Origin: DASYRX01 sp035253645
GTDB taxonomy: Bacteria > Gemmatimonadota > Gemmatimonadetes > Gemmatimonadales > Gemmatimonadaceae
DNA: 15,582 bases
Reading direction: 5' to 3'
Assembly (NCBI GenBank): GCA_035253645.1
Contig: DATFBW010000365.1
Span: 1-15,582, forward strand
Part shown: piece by piece, positions 1 to 7,477 of the stretch
Numbering within the stretch: the stretch's first letter is position 1
Layout of the letters: the number at the start of each line of letters is the position of its first letter
The notes under the pieces: generated by a model
What the model was told of the DNA's origin: nothing
The model's input: only the letters and a program-made list of their open reading frames with translations
Databases searched by the model: none
Position numbers and translations under genes: made by a program

Positions 1-504
1 CGAAGTGAACAGCGTCCCCAGCACGAAGAACGATCCGAGTCCCGGATTGATGAGCATCGTGTTTTTGCCGAACCACCCGAGACCCGCTTCCCGCGCGAGG
101 TCACGCTCGAGAAACGGACCCGTATCCGCGTAAGCCCGCACCCAAATCTCGGCGCCGGCTTCAGAGCGGAGCCAGGACTCCAGCGTGCGCAGCTTCGCGA
201 GCACTACGTCGTGATAATCATCGCCGCGCGCATAGCGTGCGACCGGCCCCGAGGCTGCGCGCCCGCCGTAATCCAGGGCTACCACGAGTGCCGACGCGGC
301 AGCCGGAAGGTGCGCGCGCGGATCGTCGCGGGACGCTTCACCTCGCGTCATGTACGCCATCTCGCCGGCATGTCCCGCCTGCACCCAATCGGTGTAGTGG
401 GCGAACGTCCTGCTCGCTGCGAGCCTAACGATTCCGGCCAGATCGAAGCCTACGCCGTACGCCTGCGCCTTGAGGCGCGCGCCAAGGGCACCTACCGCTG
501 TCAT
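1..504 (-). CDS. queG: Epoxyqueuosine reductase QueG, N-terminal part (runs off the left edge)
   Basis: The minus strand from the ATG at 504 is open for 168 codons to the window edge. QueG reduces epoxyqueuosine to queuosine in the wobble base of GUN-anticodon tRNAs in the cytoplasm, using cobalamin and two 4Fe-4S clusters. The family-typical block is visible at about residues 124-163: an AYADTGP motif (Asp127 aligns with the proposed catalytic Asp), then LERDLAREAGLGWFGKNTM and a GSFF segment. The N-terminal part (LKAQAYGVGFDLAGI, then an HYTDW and GEMAYM stretch) also fits the family. The Fe-S cysteine motifs would lie in the missing C-terminal half. The start codon overlaps the stop of the upstream small gene as ATGA, which suggests translational coupling. 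The family assignment is confident; completeness beyond the edge cannot be judged. Confidence 0.95.
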   Translation of the reverse strand, partial: MTAVGALGARLKAQAYGVGFDLAGIVRLAASRTFAHYTDWVQAGHAGEMAYMTRGEASRDDPRAHLPAAASALVVALDYGGRAASGPVARYARGDDYHDVVLAKLRTLESWLRSEAGAEIWVRAYADTGPFLERDLAREAGLGWFGKNTMLINPGLGSFFVLGTLFTS

Positions 505-752
505 CCGTTACGCTTCGCCGCCCAGCGCACGTAGCGGATCGCCTCCTCGACTGTCGGTACTGCTTCCGGGTCTCCGTACGCCGTGTGCATGCGCCATCTC
601 GTATACGTGCGCGAAGGCAGGGGGAGAAATGGTGCTTTGCGATACCAGCTGCGGTCGCGGAAGCGCCAGGAAACCACGACCAATGCACGCGCCAGCGAGG
701 GGTCGAATAGCGCGCGGCGCATCAATGCGAGAGAGAGGCGGCGCCAGGTCAT
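501..752 (-). CDS. Small conserved-looking protein of unknown function, upstream of queG
   Basis: This is an 83-residue reading frame starting at the ATG at 752 and ending in TGA at 501-503, overlapping the queG ATG by ATGA. The protein is basic and rich in Arg and aromatic residues. It has an amphipathic N-terminus (MTWRRLSLALMRRALFDP), a central WRFRDRSWYRK segment, a PFLPLPSRTYTRWRMHTAYGD segment, and a C-terminal helix-like EEAIRYVRWAAKR. There is no signal peptide or clear membrane segment. I do not recognise the family. Reasons to think it real are the exact ATGA coupling to queG, protein-like composition compared with the other frames here, and the absence of a better frame in this stretch. 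No strong Shine-Dalgarno precedes the ATG, so the start is tentative. Confidence 0.7.
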   Translation of the reverse strand: MTWRRLSLALMRRALFDPSLARALVVVSWRFRDRSWYRKAPFLPLPSRTYTRWRMHTAYGDPEAVPTVEEAIRYVRWAAKRNG

Positions 753-790
753 CGGTGAGTAACTTGGAGTGGCAACTTCGTGCGACCAAT

Positions 791-803
791 GGGGTCAGAC
801 CCC
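791..803. repeat. GGGGTCAGACCCC palindrome in a divergent intergenic region
   Basis: A perfect 6+1+6 palindrome lies between the small minus-strand gene (start 752) and the first Ig/LVIVD gene (start 829). From memory, the same core is widespread as an extragenic palindrome in several bacterial phyla and often occurs near REP-associated transposases. That is recollection, not a search. No transposase is present here. It ends 25 bases before the ATG and could equally act as an operator or as a hairpin in the 5' leader. It lies inside a 76-base stretch with no convincing -35/-10 pair. Confidence 0.6.
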
Positions 804-828
804 CTTTGATCCTCCACCAAGGTTTCTC

Positions 829-2838
829 ATGACTCGACGACTCATCGCCGCGCTTGCGCTGCTGGCGACCCACGGCGCCACCGCCAGCGCTCAGAACCCT
901 TCGACAATTGCACGCATCGCGATTTCCCCGGCCACGCGACAGGTCAGTGCCGGGGACACGATCCGTTTCTCCGCACAGCCGCTCGACGCCGCCGGGAATC
1001 CGATCAGCGGCGTCCGCGTGCGTTTCGCGATGGTGCAGGGCGAAGGCGGCGAGATCGACTCGACAGGGGTCCTGATCACAGGATCCACGGGGGTAATCGC
1101 CGCCACGGCATCCGCGATCATTCCGGGGCAGCGTCCCAAGGTCGAGCGCTTCGACGTGCGGATCCTTCCAGGTCCAGCCGCGCGCGTGGAGGTAACCCCG
1201 CAGCCGACCAAGCTGGTCGCTGGTCAGCGCATCCTCCTCACACCAAAATCGTGGTCGGCGCAGAACGACGAGCGCAAGAACGATCTATTCACTTTCACGT
1301 CATCCGCGCCGCGGGTTGTGCGAGCTGGAAGCGACGGGCTTCTGACCGCCGTCGCGGCGGGCCGCGCGACGGTCACAATCGCATCGGGCAAGGCGACGAA
1401 GACGCTCGCCGTGCAAGTGGTGCCTAACAACATCGTGTCGCTCGAGCTCTCCCCGTCGCGCACGCAGGCACGGCAGGGGGATGTGGTGCGCCTAACGCTG
1501 ACCGCGAAGGACGCAACCGGGCGCACGGTAACGGGTCTCACGCCGCAGTGGTCCATGCTGGGCGGCGAAGGGCTGATCGAACAGGACGGCGCGTTCGTTC
1601 CGTACAACCCCGGCCGCTACACGGTCAGCGCCAACCTGGGGACTCGCAGCGCCGAAGCGGTCGTGACAGTCGCGGACCGCGACGTTAGGCGCGCGGTGTC
1701 CGTCGTCAGCCGCCTCCCGCGCACTGCATTCACGACCGCGGAGGTGTGGTTGCATCCGAATGGCAAAGTTGCATACCTCGGAACGCATGGCGGCGGCGAT
1801 CGGTTCTACACGATCGACATCTCCGACCCCGCCAAACCCGTGGTCGTCGATTCGGCGATGATGAATACGCGTCTCGTCAACGATCTCATGACGGACGAAG
1901 CAGGAAAGGTTCTCGTTGCGACGCGTGAAGGCGCCGCGGATCGCAAGAACGGGATTGTGCTCTACACCTTGGAAGATCCACTCCACCCCAAGCTCGCGAG
2001 CGAATTCACGGAAGGTGTCACCGCCGGCGTGCACTCGGCGTTCATCTATACGCAACCGAAGCACGGCACGCACGTGTACCTAACGAATGACGGCACGGGC
2101 GCCGTCAATATCGTCGATATCAACGATCCAGCGAAACCGAAGCTCGTCGGCAGCTGGAAGACACCGCGGGCGGACCAGGGACGTTATCTGCACGACGTCG
2201 ACGTGCAGGATGGACTTCTCTATGGCAGCTGGTGGAACGACGGGCTGGTCGTGCTCGATGTCGGCAACGGAATCAAAGGTGGAACCCCGAGCGATCCCAG
2301 GTTCGTCGCGCAGTTCAAATACGATCTGAACGAGATGTATCGCGAGGTCGAGATCGTCAGCGGTCCCGGGCACACGCGCGGCACGCACACCGCGTGGCGC
2401 CATAAGAACTACGTGTTCATCGCGGATGAGGTCTATCGCGCGGACGATGTGAAGGGCGCGAAGGACGAGGCAGCGAACCGCATGTATGGGAACCTTCAGG
2501 TGATCGACGTCTCCGACTGGAATAACCCGAAGTCAGTTGCCTACTACAAGCCGGAGAATGGCGGCGTGCATAACGTCTGGGTGGCCGGCGATACGTTGTA
2601 CATGGGTGTGTATGACGGCGGCTTCCGCGCGTTCGACATCAGCGGCGAGTTACGCGGTGATTTGCGTGCGCAGGGGCGTGAGATCGCATCGCTGAGCACG
2701 GCAGACATGGACGGGAAGATCAAGAACGCCGCACAGACGTGGGGAGTTGTCGTGAAAAACAACCTCGCCTTCGTCAACGATTTCAATAATGGGCTCTGGG
2801 TTATCAAGATCGAGCCGCGAACTCAGGTTGTGCCCTGA
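829..2838 (+). CDS. Secreted Ig-like/LVIVD seven-bladed propeller protein, paralog 1
   Basis: This 669-residue protein is predicted to be exported. I chose the ATG at 829 over an in-frame ATG at 769 because it gives a clean signal peptide (MTRRLIAALALLATHGATASA, cleavage before QN) and has CAAGG a few bases upstream. Three bacterial Ig-like (Big_2 type) domains span about 28-113, 117-198 and 202-283. Residues about 300-663 form seven repeats of the LVIVD type, for example NIVDINDPAKPKLVGSW, LQVIDVSDWNNPKSVAYY and LWVIKIEP. The repeats start near 305, 348, 400, 453, 517, 579 and 637, which suggests a seven-bladed propeller. A His stands at the same place in four blades (402, 455, 520, 581). 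No catalytic motif is known to me. The family is generally annotated as cell-surface or secreted, and substrate and partner are unknown. It stands apart from its three tandem paralogs further right and is followed by a heptad-repeat hairpin. Confidence 0.9.
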   Translation: MTRRLIAALALLATHGATASAQNPSTIARIAISPATRQVSAGDTIRFSAQPLDAAGNPISGVRVRFAMVQGEGGEIDSTGVLITGSTGVIAATASAIIPGQRPKVERFDVRILPGPAARVEVTPQPTKLVAGQRILLTPKSWSAQNDERKNDLFTFTSSAPRVVRAGSDGLLTAVAAGRATVTIASGKATKTLAVQVVPNNIVSLELSPSRTQARQGDVVRLTLTAKDATGRTVTGLTPQWSMLGGEGLIEQDGAFVPYNPGRYTVSANLGTRSAEAVVTVADRDVRRAVSVVSRLPRTAFTTAEVWLHPNGKVAYLGTHGGGDRFYTIDISDPAKPVVVDSAMMNTRLVNDLMTDEAGKVLVATREGAADRKNGIVLYTLEDPLHPKLASEFTEGVTAGVHSAFIYTQPKHGTHVYLTNDGTGAVNIVDINDPAKPKLVGSWKTPRADQGRYLHDVDVQDGLLYGSWWNDGLVVLDVGNGIKGGTPSDPRFVAQFKYDLNEMYREVEIVSGPGHTRGTHTAWRHKNYVFIADEVYRADDVKGAKDEAANRMYGNLQVIDVSDWNNPKSVAYYKPENGGVHNVWVAGDTLYMGVYDGGFRAFDISGELRGDLRAQGREIASLSTADMDGKIKNAAQTWGVVVKNNLAFVNDFNNGLWVIKIEPRTQVVP

Positions 2839-2840
2839 GG

Positions 2841-2903
2841 CCTTAGCTCTTAGCTCTTAGCTCTTAGGGTGCTACTGTTTGCTTAGAGCTAAGAGCTAAC
2901 GAC
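2841..2903. repeat. Heptad-repeat hairpin after paralog 1
   Basis: The left arm is built of 7-base units (AGCTCTT) repeated about three times from 2845. The right arm at 2885-2899 is the reverse complement of 2850-2864, giving a perfect 15-bp stem with a 20-base loop. The element starts two bases after the stop codon and ends in CTAACGAC at 2896-2903, nine bases before the next ATG. Related hairpins ending in CTAACGAC follow paralogs 2 and 4. It could attenuate transcription or protect the 3' end. No T-run follows, so it is not a standard intrinsic terminator. Confidence 0.85.
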
Positions 2904-2911
2904 TAGGGCCT

Positions 2912-3880
2912 ATGAAGAGCGTTCAAGGCGTCCATCACATCACCTGCATCTCCGGCGATGCGCAGGAGAACGTCGATTTCTATACCGGCGTGATGGGCAT
3001 GCGCCTCGTGAAGCGCAGCGTCAATCAAGACGCACCCGACACGTACCACCTGTTTTACGCCGACGCCGAAGGGAGACCGGGGACCGATCTGACGTTCTTC
3101 CCCTGGCCGGGCATGCCCCCGGCACGCGCGGGCGTAGGCCTAACGATGGAGGTCGCGCTCGCGGTGCCGGCGAACTCGTTAGGCTTCTGGGCCGAGCGGC
3201 TGGGCCGCGCGGGCATGAAGGCGGGAGAGCCCGTCACGCGCTTCGGCGAACGGACGCTCACGGTCATGGATCCCCACGGCCTCCCCCTCGCACTCGTGGA
3301 GACGGACCAGCGCGAAGACTTCGCTCCCTGGACCGGCAGTCCCGTGCCCGAGGAACGGCAGGTCCGCGGCCTGCACGGCGTGCGCCTGTGGGAACGCAGC
3401 AGCGCGCCCACGCAGCAGTTCATCACGCAAGCGCTTGGCTTCTCAGCGTTAGGCGAAGAGCAGGGATGGCAACGCTTCATCGTGGCCGGCGGCGGCTCGG
3501 GACGCTTCATCGATCTGGCGGAAGTGCCTAACGTGCCGCGTGGAGCGTGGGGCGTGGGTGGTGTGCATCACGTCGCCTGGCGGACACCTGACGACACGTC
3601 ACAGCTCGAGCTGCGCGAGCAGGTGCAAACAGTCGGACGCAGGCCGACACCGGTCATCGACCGCTTCTGGTTCAAGTCCATCTATTTCACGGAGCCTGGC
3701 GGAGTCTTGTTCGAGATCGCCACCGACGGACCCGGGTTCGCCATCGACGAAGACCCCGAAACACTCGGCGAGAAGTTGATCCTGCCGCCATGGCTGGAGC
3801 CGCAACGTGCCGAGATCGAATCAAATCTGCCAGTGCTGACTGGAGCGAGGGATATGGAGCGGGGAGCGCGTGGAGCATAA
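2912..3880 (+). CDS. VOC-family ring-cleaving dioxygenase (MhqO/MhqA-like)
   Basis: This 322-residue cytoplasmic protein has two vicinal-oxygen-chelate modules, at about 4-135 and 150-275. Probable metal ligands are His9 in the GVHHITC motif, His220 in GVHHVAW and Glu268 in LFEIATDGPGF, the usual two-His/one-Glu set for extradiol-type glyoxalase-fold dioxygenases. Close relatives cleave hydroquinones or related aromatics in quinone stress; the actual substrate here is not shown by sequence. Length fits the family. The ATG at 2912 is set by the N-terminal motif; upstream AGGG is a weak ribosome site. The last residues (DMERGARGA) are encoded by a degenerate GGAGCG heptad repeat and look like an added tail. 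The stop overlaps the start of the next gene by 11 bases, so the two are very likely co-translated. Confidence 0.9.
   Translation: MKSVQGVHHITCISGDAQENVDFYTGVMGMRLVKRSVNQDAPDTYHLFYADAEGRPGTDLTFFPWPGMPPARAGVGLTMEVALAVPANSLGFWAERLGRAGMKAGEPVTRFGERTLTVMDPHGLPLALVETDQREDFAPWTGSPVPEERQVRGLHGVRLWERSSAPTQQFITQALGFSALGEEQGWQRFIVAGGGSGRFIDLAEVPNVPRGAWGVGGVHHVAWRTPDDTSQLELREQVQTVGRRPTPVIDRFWFKSIYFTEPGGVLFEIATDGPGFAIDEDPETLGEKLILPPWLEPQRAEIESNLPVLTGARDMERGARGA
3842..3876 (+). repeat. GGAGCG-type heptad repeat across the dioxygenase/esterase junction
   Basis: Seven-base units (GGAGCGA, a diverged unit, GGAGCGG, GGAGCGC, GTGGAGC) run in phase from 3842. They encode the end of the dioxygenase and supply the purine-rich ribosome binding sequence (GGGGAG) and the GTG start of the esterase. 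GGAGCGAGG at 3842-3850 is complementary to CCTCGCTCC at 4031-4039 inside the esterase gene. Confidence 0.65.
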
Positions 3881-4532
3881 AACTGAAGCGCGCGGTCTGG
3901 ATTTCATTCATCGCTTTGTCCCTGCTGCGGCACCAGCGGCCTCTCCGACTCTTCTCCTTCTGCATGGAACGGGGGGAAACGAGAACGATCTTCTGGACCT
4001 TGGTCGTCACCTCGCTCCTCGCTCCGCGCTCCTCGCTCCAAGGGGCAAGGTGCTGGAGCGAGGAATGCCACGCTTCTTTCGAAGGCTGGCCGAAGGCGTA
4101 TTCGATCAGGAGGATTTGGCCCTTCGGACTGACGAACTTGCGAGCTTCGTGACTGCGGCGGCGGCAGAGTATCACTTCGAAGCGGCGCGTGTTGTCGCGG
4201 TCGGCTACTCCAACGGGGCGAACATCGCCGCGAGCCTTCTCCTACGACGCCCAGGCACGCTGGCGGGGGCCGTGCTGTTTCATCCCATGGTTCCGTTCGA
4301 GCCTAACGAGATGCCTAACCTCTCGGGGATTCCCGTCTTTGTTTCGGCCGGGAGGACCGACCCCATGGTCCCCCAACAGCTGACCGAGCGACTGATCGAG
4401 CTTCTGACCGGAGCCGGAGCGCGAGTAGCGGTGCACTGGCAGCAGGGAGGCCATGAGCTCGCCGCTCCGGAGGTCGATGCGGCCCGCGTCTGGTTCGCCC
4501 GCGAAACAGTTGATAAGCCAGGTCTAGCGTAG
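3870..4532 (+). CDS. Serine carboxylesterase / phospholipase (alpha/beta hydrolase, MhqD-like)
   Basis: This is a 220-residue cytoplasmic alpha/beta hydrolase of the small carboxylesterase/phospholipase family. The oxyanion-side motif LLHGTGGNENDLL is at about 30-42. The family block RGKVLERGMPRFFRRLAEG is at about 58-76. The nucleophile elbow GYSNGA gives Ser114. Asp164 (GRTDPMVP) and His195 (GGHEL) complete the triad. The start is GTG at 3870, inside the end of the dioxygenase gene and preceded by GGGGAG; no other in-frame start fits. Pairing with a VOC dioxygenase mirrors the mhq detoxification operons of Bacillus, so a joint role on quinone or hydroquinone adducts is plausible but inferred. 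Codons 47-57 are written in a 7-base repeat (CCTCGCT), yet the encoded LAPRSALLAPRG matches the family pattern. Confidence 0.92.
   Translation: MEHKTEARGLDFIHRFVPAAAPAASPTLLLLHGTGGNENDLLDLGRHLAPRSALLAPRGKVLERGMPRFFRRLAEGVFDQEDLALRTDELASFVTAAAAEYHFEAARVVAVGYSNGANIAASLLLRRPGTLAGAVLFHPMVPFEPNEMPNLSGIPVFVSAGRTDPMVPQQLTERLIELLTGAGARVAVHWQQGGHELAAPEVDAARVWFARETVDKPGLA
4010..4063 (+). repeat. CCTCGCT heptad repeat and hairpin inside the esterase gene
   Basis: Four in-phase 7-base units run at 4010-4037 (CCTCGCT, CCTCGCT, CCGCGCT, CCTCGCT). CCTCGCTCC at 4031-4039 is perfectly complementary to GGAGCGAGG at 4055-4063, giving a 9-bp stem with a 15-base loop. The same 9-mer also occurs at 3842-3850. The unit length matches the intergenic heptads elsewhere in the window. 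Confidence 0.75.
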
Positions 4533-4839
4533 ACCGTCAGTAAATCTGTTGCCTGGACGCGCGACGCGACGCTGTCTTACCCAGGCGACGGTCCGCGAAA
4601 GTCGTGCAGCGCAACGAGTTCGATGAGCGATGGCGGACTCAGCCAAACGGCGTGTGATTTGCGAAAGCTCTCCATCAGCCGCGTCGAGGTCCTGCGCTTT
4701 CTGCAGCCTCATGCCGGTTAGTTGAGAACGTCCTCCCGACACCGCACCCCGGTCGCGAGACCGGTCCGCAAAGCCGCAACGTCCCCGACGTAGTCCGGCC
4801 GCCGAACGAGGTCGATCCACGCTCTTTCGGGAGGCCCTT
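4533..4839. other. 307-base stretch with no convincing gene
   Basis: The stretch lies between the esterase stop and the GTG of the large lipoprotein. It holds only short frames. One small hairpin is clear: CCGGTC (4749-4754), a GCGA loop of GNRA type, and GACCGG (4759-4764), about 75 bases before the lipoprotein start. A minus-strand frame at 4577-4675 encodes 32 residues with ordinary composition (MESFRKSHAVWLSPPSLIE and onward) and might be a remnant, but I cannot support it as a gene. No T-run terminator is seen after the esterase. Confidence 0.6.
4830..4834 (+). promoter_or_regulatory. Shine-Dalgarno GGAGG deciding the lipoprotein GTG start
   Basis: GGAGG ends five bases before the GTG at 4840. 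This supports the GTG as the start of the large lipoprotein and places the signal peptide correctly. Confidence 0.7.
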
Positions 4840-7236
4840 GTGCAGTCGATCAAAACGTCGTGTTCCTCGCAACTGGTGCGAGGACTTTTCTGTGTACTCG
4901 TGCTTGCGTGCGGCGGAGAACGCACTGTGGGACCGACGCCCAGCTCGGCGATCTCGGTGCTGTCCGTTGGAATCGATAGCGCGACTGGCGCGATGATCGA
5001 AACGGACAAGGATGACTATGCGCCTGGCGAAGTCGTGCAACTGGTCGGCCGCGGATGGTCACCTAACGAGACTATCTCCCTGTACATGACCGAAGTTCCG
5101 GACACGCACGGCCCGTTCGCGGACAGCGTCGTGGCAGACGCTTCCGGCAACTTCAGTTTGCCTTTCTATCATGTGCAGCTCCACGACCTTGGATCCACAT
5201 TCACCCTCACGGCAACGGGTCGTGCGTCCGGATCGGTTGCTACTCTTGTGTTCACAGACGGTGCGACGGTGCTGAGCATTACCTCGATCACGCCGGCCGC
5301 ACCTGCCCCTGGCGCCCCGTTCACCGCTGACATCTCAGTCGATATCAACGGTTCGGGCGGCAACAGAATCTGGCGGAGCACCGGGTGGTGGATCGACGGC
5401 GGAACGGAAACTTGCGCCGATACACCGGATCGAGTGAATACGAATGGCGTCACGAACCACACGCTGACTGGTTTCACAGCGCCGGGCACGCTCGGCAGCC
5501 ACACCCTAACGATGCAGGCGTATGAGAACGCCGGCTGTTCGGCCAAGACCGGTGGTGAGAAGACGTTCACCTTCACCGTCAGCGCGTCGGATCTTACAAT
5601 CGCAAAGACGCATAGCGGCAACTTCACGCAGGGGAGTAGCGGCTCCTACAGCGTCACCGTGACGAACGCCGGCAACCTGGCGACGAGCGGCACGGTCTCA
5701 GTCATCGACGTTCTTCCCAGCGGACTCTCGGCGACCGCGATCTCGGGGACAGGCTGGAGCTGCGTGCTGGCAACGCTCACGTGTACACGCAGTGACGCGC
5801 TCGCCGCGGGGGCGGCTTATGCTGCGATCACGCTCTCGGCGAATGTCGCGCCTAACGCGCCGACCTCCGTGATCAATACCGCGACGGTGAGCGGTGGAGG
5901 TGAGGTCAACACTGGCAATAACGCCGCTTTGGACCCAACGACAATCATCGTGGCCAATCAGGCGCCTGTAGTATCAGCGGGCGGGGCGAAAGCGGGATCA
6001 GAAGGAAGCAGTATCGCATTGAACGGAAGTGCAATCGACAACGACGGAACGATTACGTCAGTGCTCTGGAGCATCGCGCCCAACGACGGTACATGTACCA
6101 TCGCGCCGCCCACGAGCGCGGTCACCTCCGTTACGTGTGAAGACAATGGCAGTTGGACACTCACGCTGATAGCCACAGATGATGATGGTGCGAGTGCGCA
6201 GTCGAGCGCGACGCTCACGGTATCGAACGTTGCGCCGGCCGCGACGTTTAACGCCCCGTCGTCGATCGACGAAGGGACGGCGATCGGGTTGTCGCTGAGC
6301 AATGTGGTCGATCCGGGTACGGCGGACACGCACACGTTCGCCTTCGATTGCGGAACCGGATCGGGCTATGGTTCGGCGTCCACGACGCCTAACGCGTCTT
6401 GCCCGACCAATGACAACGGGATTCGCATTGTGAAGGGAAAGGTGCTGGATGACGACGGCGGCTACAGCGAATACTCCGCGAGCGTCACGATCGACAACGT
6501 GGATCCGACGATTAGCGGATTGAGCCTCGCACCGGCCAGTCTGGGCAACATCTATCCCGTTTCGCAAGCAGTGACGCTCAATGTCACGTTCACCGATCCA
6601 GGGACCGCGGACACCCATACGTGTGTCGCCGTAGCTACATCATTCGGCGTTCCCACTGTCACCGGTTCAATAGGGGCCGGTTCCGCTGGTGCGTGCTCCT
6701 CAACGCTCAACTTCGTTTCTGCGGGCGTCTACGATGTCACGATGACTGTCAATGACGACGACGCTGGAACGGATGCAGCGACCGTCCAGATTATCGTGTA
6801 CGACCCGTCCGCGGGCTTCGTGACTGGCGGCGGTTGGATCAACTCGCCTGCAGGGGCATACGTCCTCGACGCTGGGCTCAGCGGGAAGGCTACGTTCGGT
6901 TTCGTCTCGAAATACAAGAGGGGCGCGACCGTGCCGGAAGGGAACACGCAGTTCGTCTTCCACGCTGGTGGCTTCAACTTCCACAGCTCCACCTATCAGT
7001 GGCTGGTGGTGAACCAGAACAGTTCGAATGCGCAGTTCAAGGGGACGGGGACCGTAAATGGGGCCGAGGGCTACACGTTCATGCTCTGGGCAACTGACGG
7101 AAGCACGGACAGGTTCCGCATCAAAATCTGGGACACGGCCACGAACGTCGTCGTATATGACAACCTCGTGAATGCCGTAGACTCGGCGGCACCGCAGGCG
7201 ATCGCGGGCGGCTCTATCGTAATTCACGCGAAATAG
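4840..7236 (+). CDS. Large multidomain lipoprotein: DUF11, PKD-like repeats, post-COAP-1 domain
   Basis: This 798-residue protein is predicted to be exported and lipid-anchored: the N-terminus carries a hydrophobic run ending VLVLAC, with Cys24 as the lipidation site. The GTG start at 4840 is chosen because GGAGG lies five bases upstream. An Ig-like module follows at about 50-140 (ETDKDDYAPGEVV). A DUF11 repeat is at about 251-372 (DLTIAKTHSGNFTQGSSG). PKD/Ig-like modules occupy about 373-462, 465-555 and 556-656; two of them share DPGTADTHT. A post-COAP-1 domain is at about 657-798 (FVTGGGWI, KATFGF, FRIKIWD, VVYDN). Such architecture is typical of surface or extracellular structural proteins; no enzyme domain is visible. 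It ends 36 bases before an intrinsic terminator, so it is probably a single-gene unit. It separates paralog 1 from the other three propeller genes. Confidence 0.85.
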   Translation: MQSIKTSCSSQLVRGLFCVLVLACGGERTVGPTPSSAISVLSVGIDSATGAMIETDKDDYAPGEVVQLVGRGWSPNETISLYMTEVPDTHGPFADSVVADASGNFSLPFYHVQLHDLGSTFTLTATGRASGSVATLVFTDGATVLSITSITPAAPAPGAPFTADISVDINGSGGNRIWRSTGWWIDGGTETCADTPDRVNTNGVTNHTLTGFTAPGTLGSHTLTMQAYENAGCSAKTGGEKTFTFTVSASDLTIAKTHSGNFTQGSSGSYSVTVTNAGNLATSGTVSVIDVLPSGLSATAISGTGWSCVLATLTCTRSDALAAGAAYAAITLSANVAPNAPTSVINTATVSGGGEVNTGNNAALDPTTIIVANQAPVVSAGGAKAGSEGSSIALNGSAIDNDGTITSVLWSIAPNDGTCTIAPPTSAVTSVTCEDNGSWTLTLIATDDDGASAQSSATLTVSNVAPAATFNAPSSIDEGTAIGLSLSNVVDPGTADTHTFAFDCGTGSGYGSASTTPNASCPTNDNGIRIVKGKVLDDDGGYSEYSASVTIDNVDPTISGLSLAPASLGNIYPVSQAVTLNVTFTDPGTADTHTCVAVATSFGVPTVTGSIGAGSAGACSSTLNFVSAGVYDVTMTVNDDDAGTDAATVQIIVYDPSAGFVTGGGWINSPAGAYVLDAGLSGKATFGFVSKYKRGATVPEGNTQFVFHAGGFNFHSSTYQWLVVNQNSSNAQFKGTGTVNGAEGYTFMLWATDGSTDRFRIKIWDTATNVVVYDNLVNAVDSAAPQAIAGGSIVIHAK

Positions 7237-7271
7237 CACGCCGGCGGGAAGCGGCCGGAGCTGTCGAGACT

Positions 7272-7300
7272 AGAGGGCGCGCGCAAGCTCGCCCTCTTTT
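7272..7300 (+). terminator. Intrinsic terminator after the large lipoprotein
   Basis: AGAGGGCG (7272-7279) pairs perfectly with CGCCCTCT (7290-7297) across a 10-base loop, and the stem runs directly into a TTTT tract (7297-7300). It lies 36 bases after the stop codon. It is the only classical hairpin-plus-T-run in the window, in contrast to the heptad hairpins elsewhere. Confidence 0.85.
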
Positions 7301-7341
7301 GCCTTCCAGCAGCTGGTATCGGCAGGCGGAGGCGCCTAACG

Positions 7342-7444
7342 GGAACGCTGCCGCGTTCCGCGAGTATTTTTGACAGGCGGAACTCACGCCTGTCGGTGCC
7401 GGCTGGAACATTGACGCCGCCGCCTCTCGCCCAACAACGTTGGG
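7342..7444. other. Three small hairpins in the leader before paralog 2
   Basis: The 240-base gap before 7478 contains three perfect inverted repeats. GGAACG/CGTTCC is at 7342-7347 and 7354-7359. GACAGGCG/CGCCTGTC is at 7372-7379 and 7387-7394, and overlaps a TTGACA at 7370-7375. CCCAAC/GTTGGG is at 7430-7435 and 7439-7444, with a 3-base spacer, 33 bases before the ATG. The last is compact enough to be an operator. A TTGACA -35-like box is present, but I see no matching -10 at the usual distance. Confidence 0.5.
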
Positions 7445-7477
7445 GTACTTCGTAACTCCCTATTTCGGAGCTTTGCC

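Noticed and set aside
769..828. Longer start for paralog 1 at the ATG at 769
   Set aside because: It would place 20 residues with no signal character before a clean signal peptide and would translate through the GGGGTCAGACCCC palindrome. The ATG at 829 fits better.
211..832. Plus-strand frames across 211-832
   Set aside because: They lie opposite queG and its small upstream gene, are Arg/Pro/Ala-rich with no motif, and queG is unmistakable on the other strand.
2841..2903. Calling the heptad hairpins intrinsic terminators
   Set aside because: None is followed by a T-run, and their stems are AT/GC mixed repeat arms. Only 7272-7300 meets the usual criteria.
4577..4675. Minus-strand 32-residue frame in the gap before the large lipoprotein
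   Set aside because: The composition is protein-like, but there is no recognisable family, no ribosome site and no neighbour in the same direction. It could be a remnant; support is too weak to call.
4675..5040. Minus-strand frames over the lipoprotein start (4524-5009 and 4675-5040)
   Set aside because: They are Arg-rich translations opposite a clear lipoprotein signal and GTG start, and look like shadows of the plus-strand gene and its leader.
7370..7398. TTGACA promoter for paralog 2
   Set aside because: No -10-like hexamer stands 16-18 bases downstream, and the TTGACA is part of an inverted repeat. Kept only as a note.
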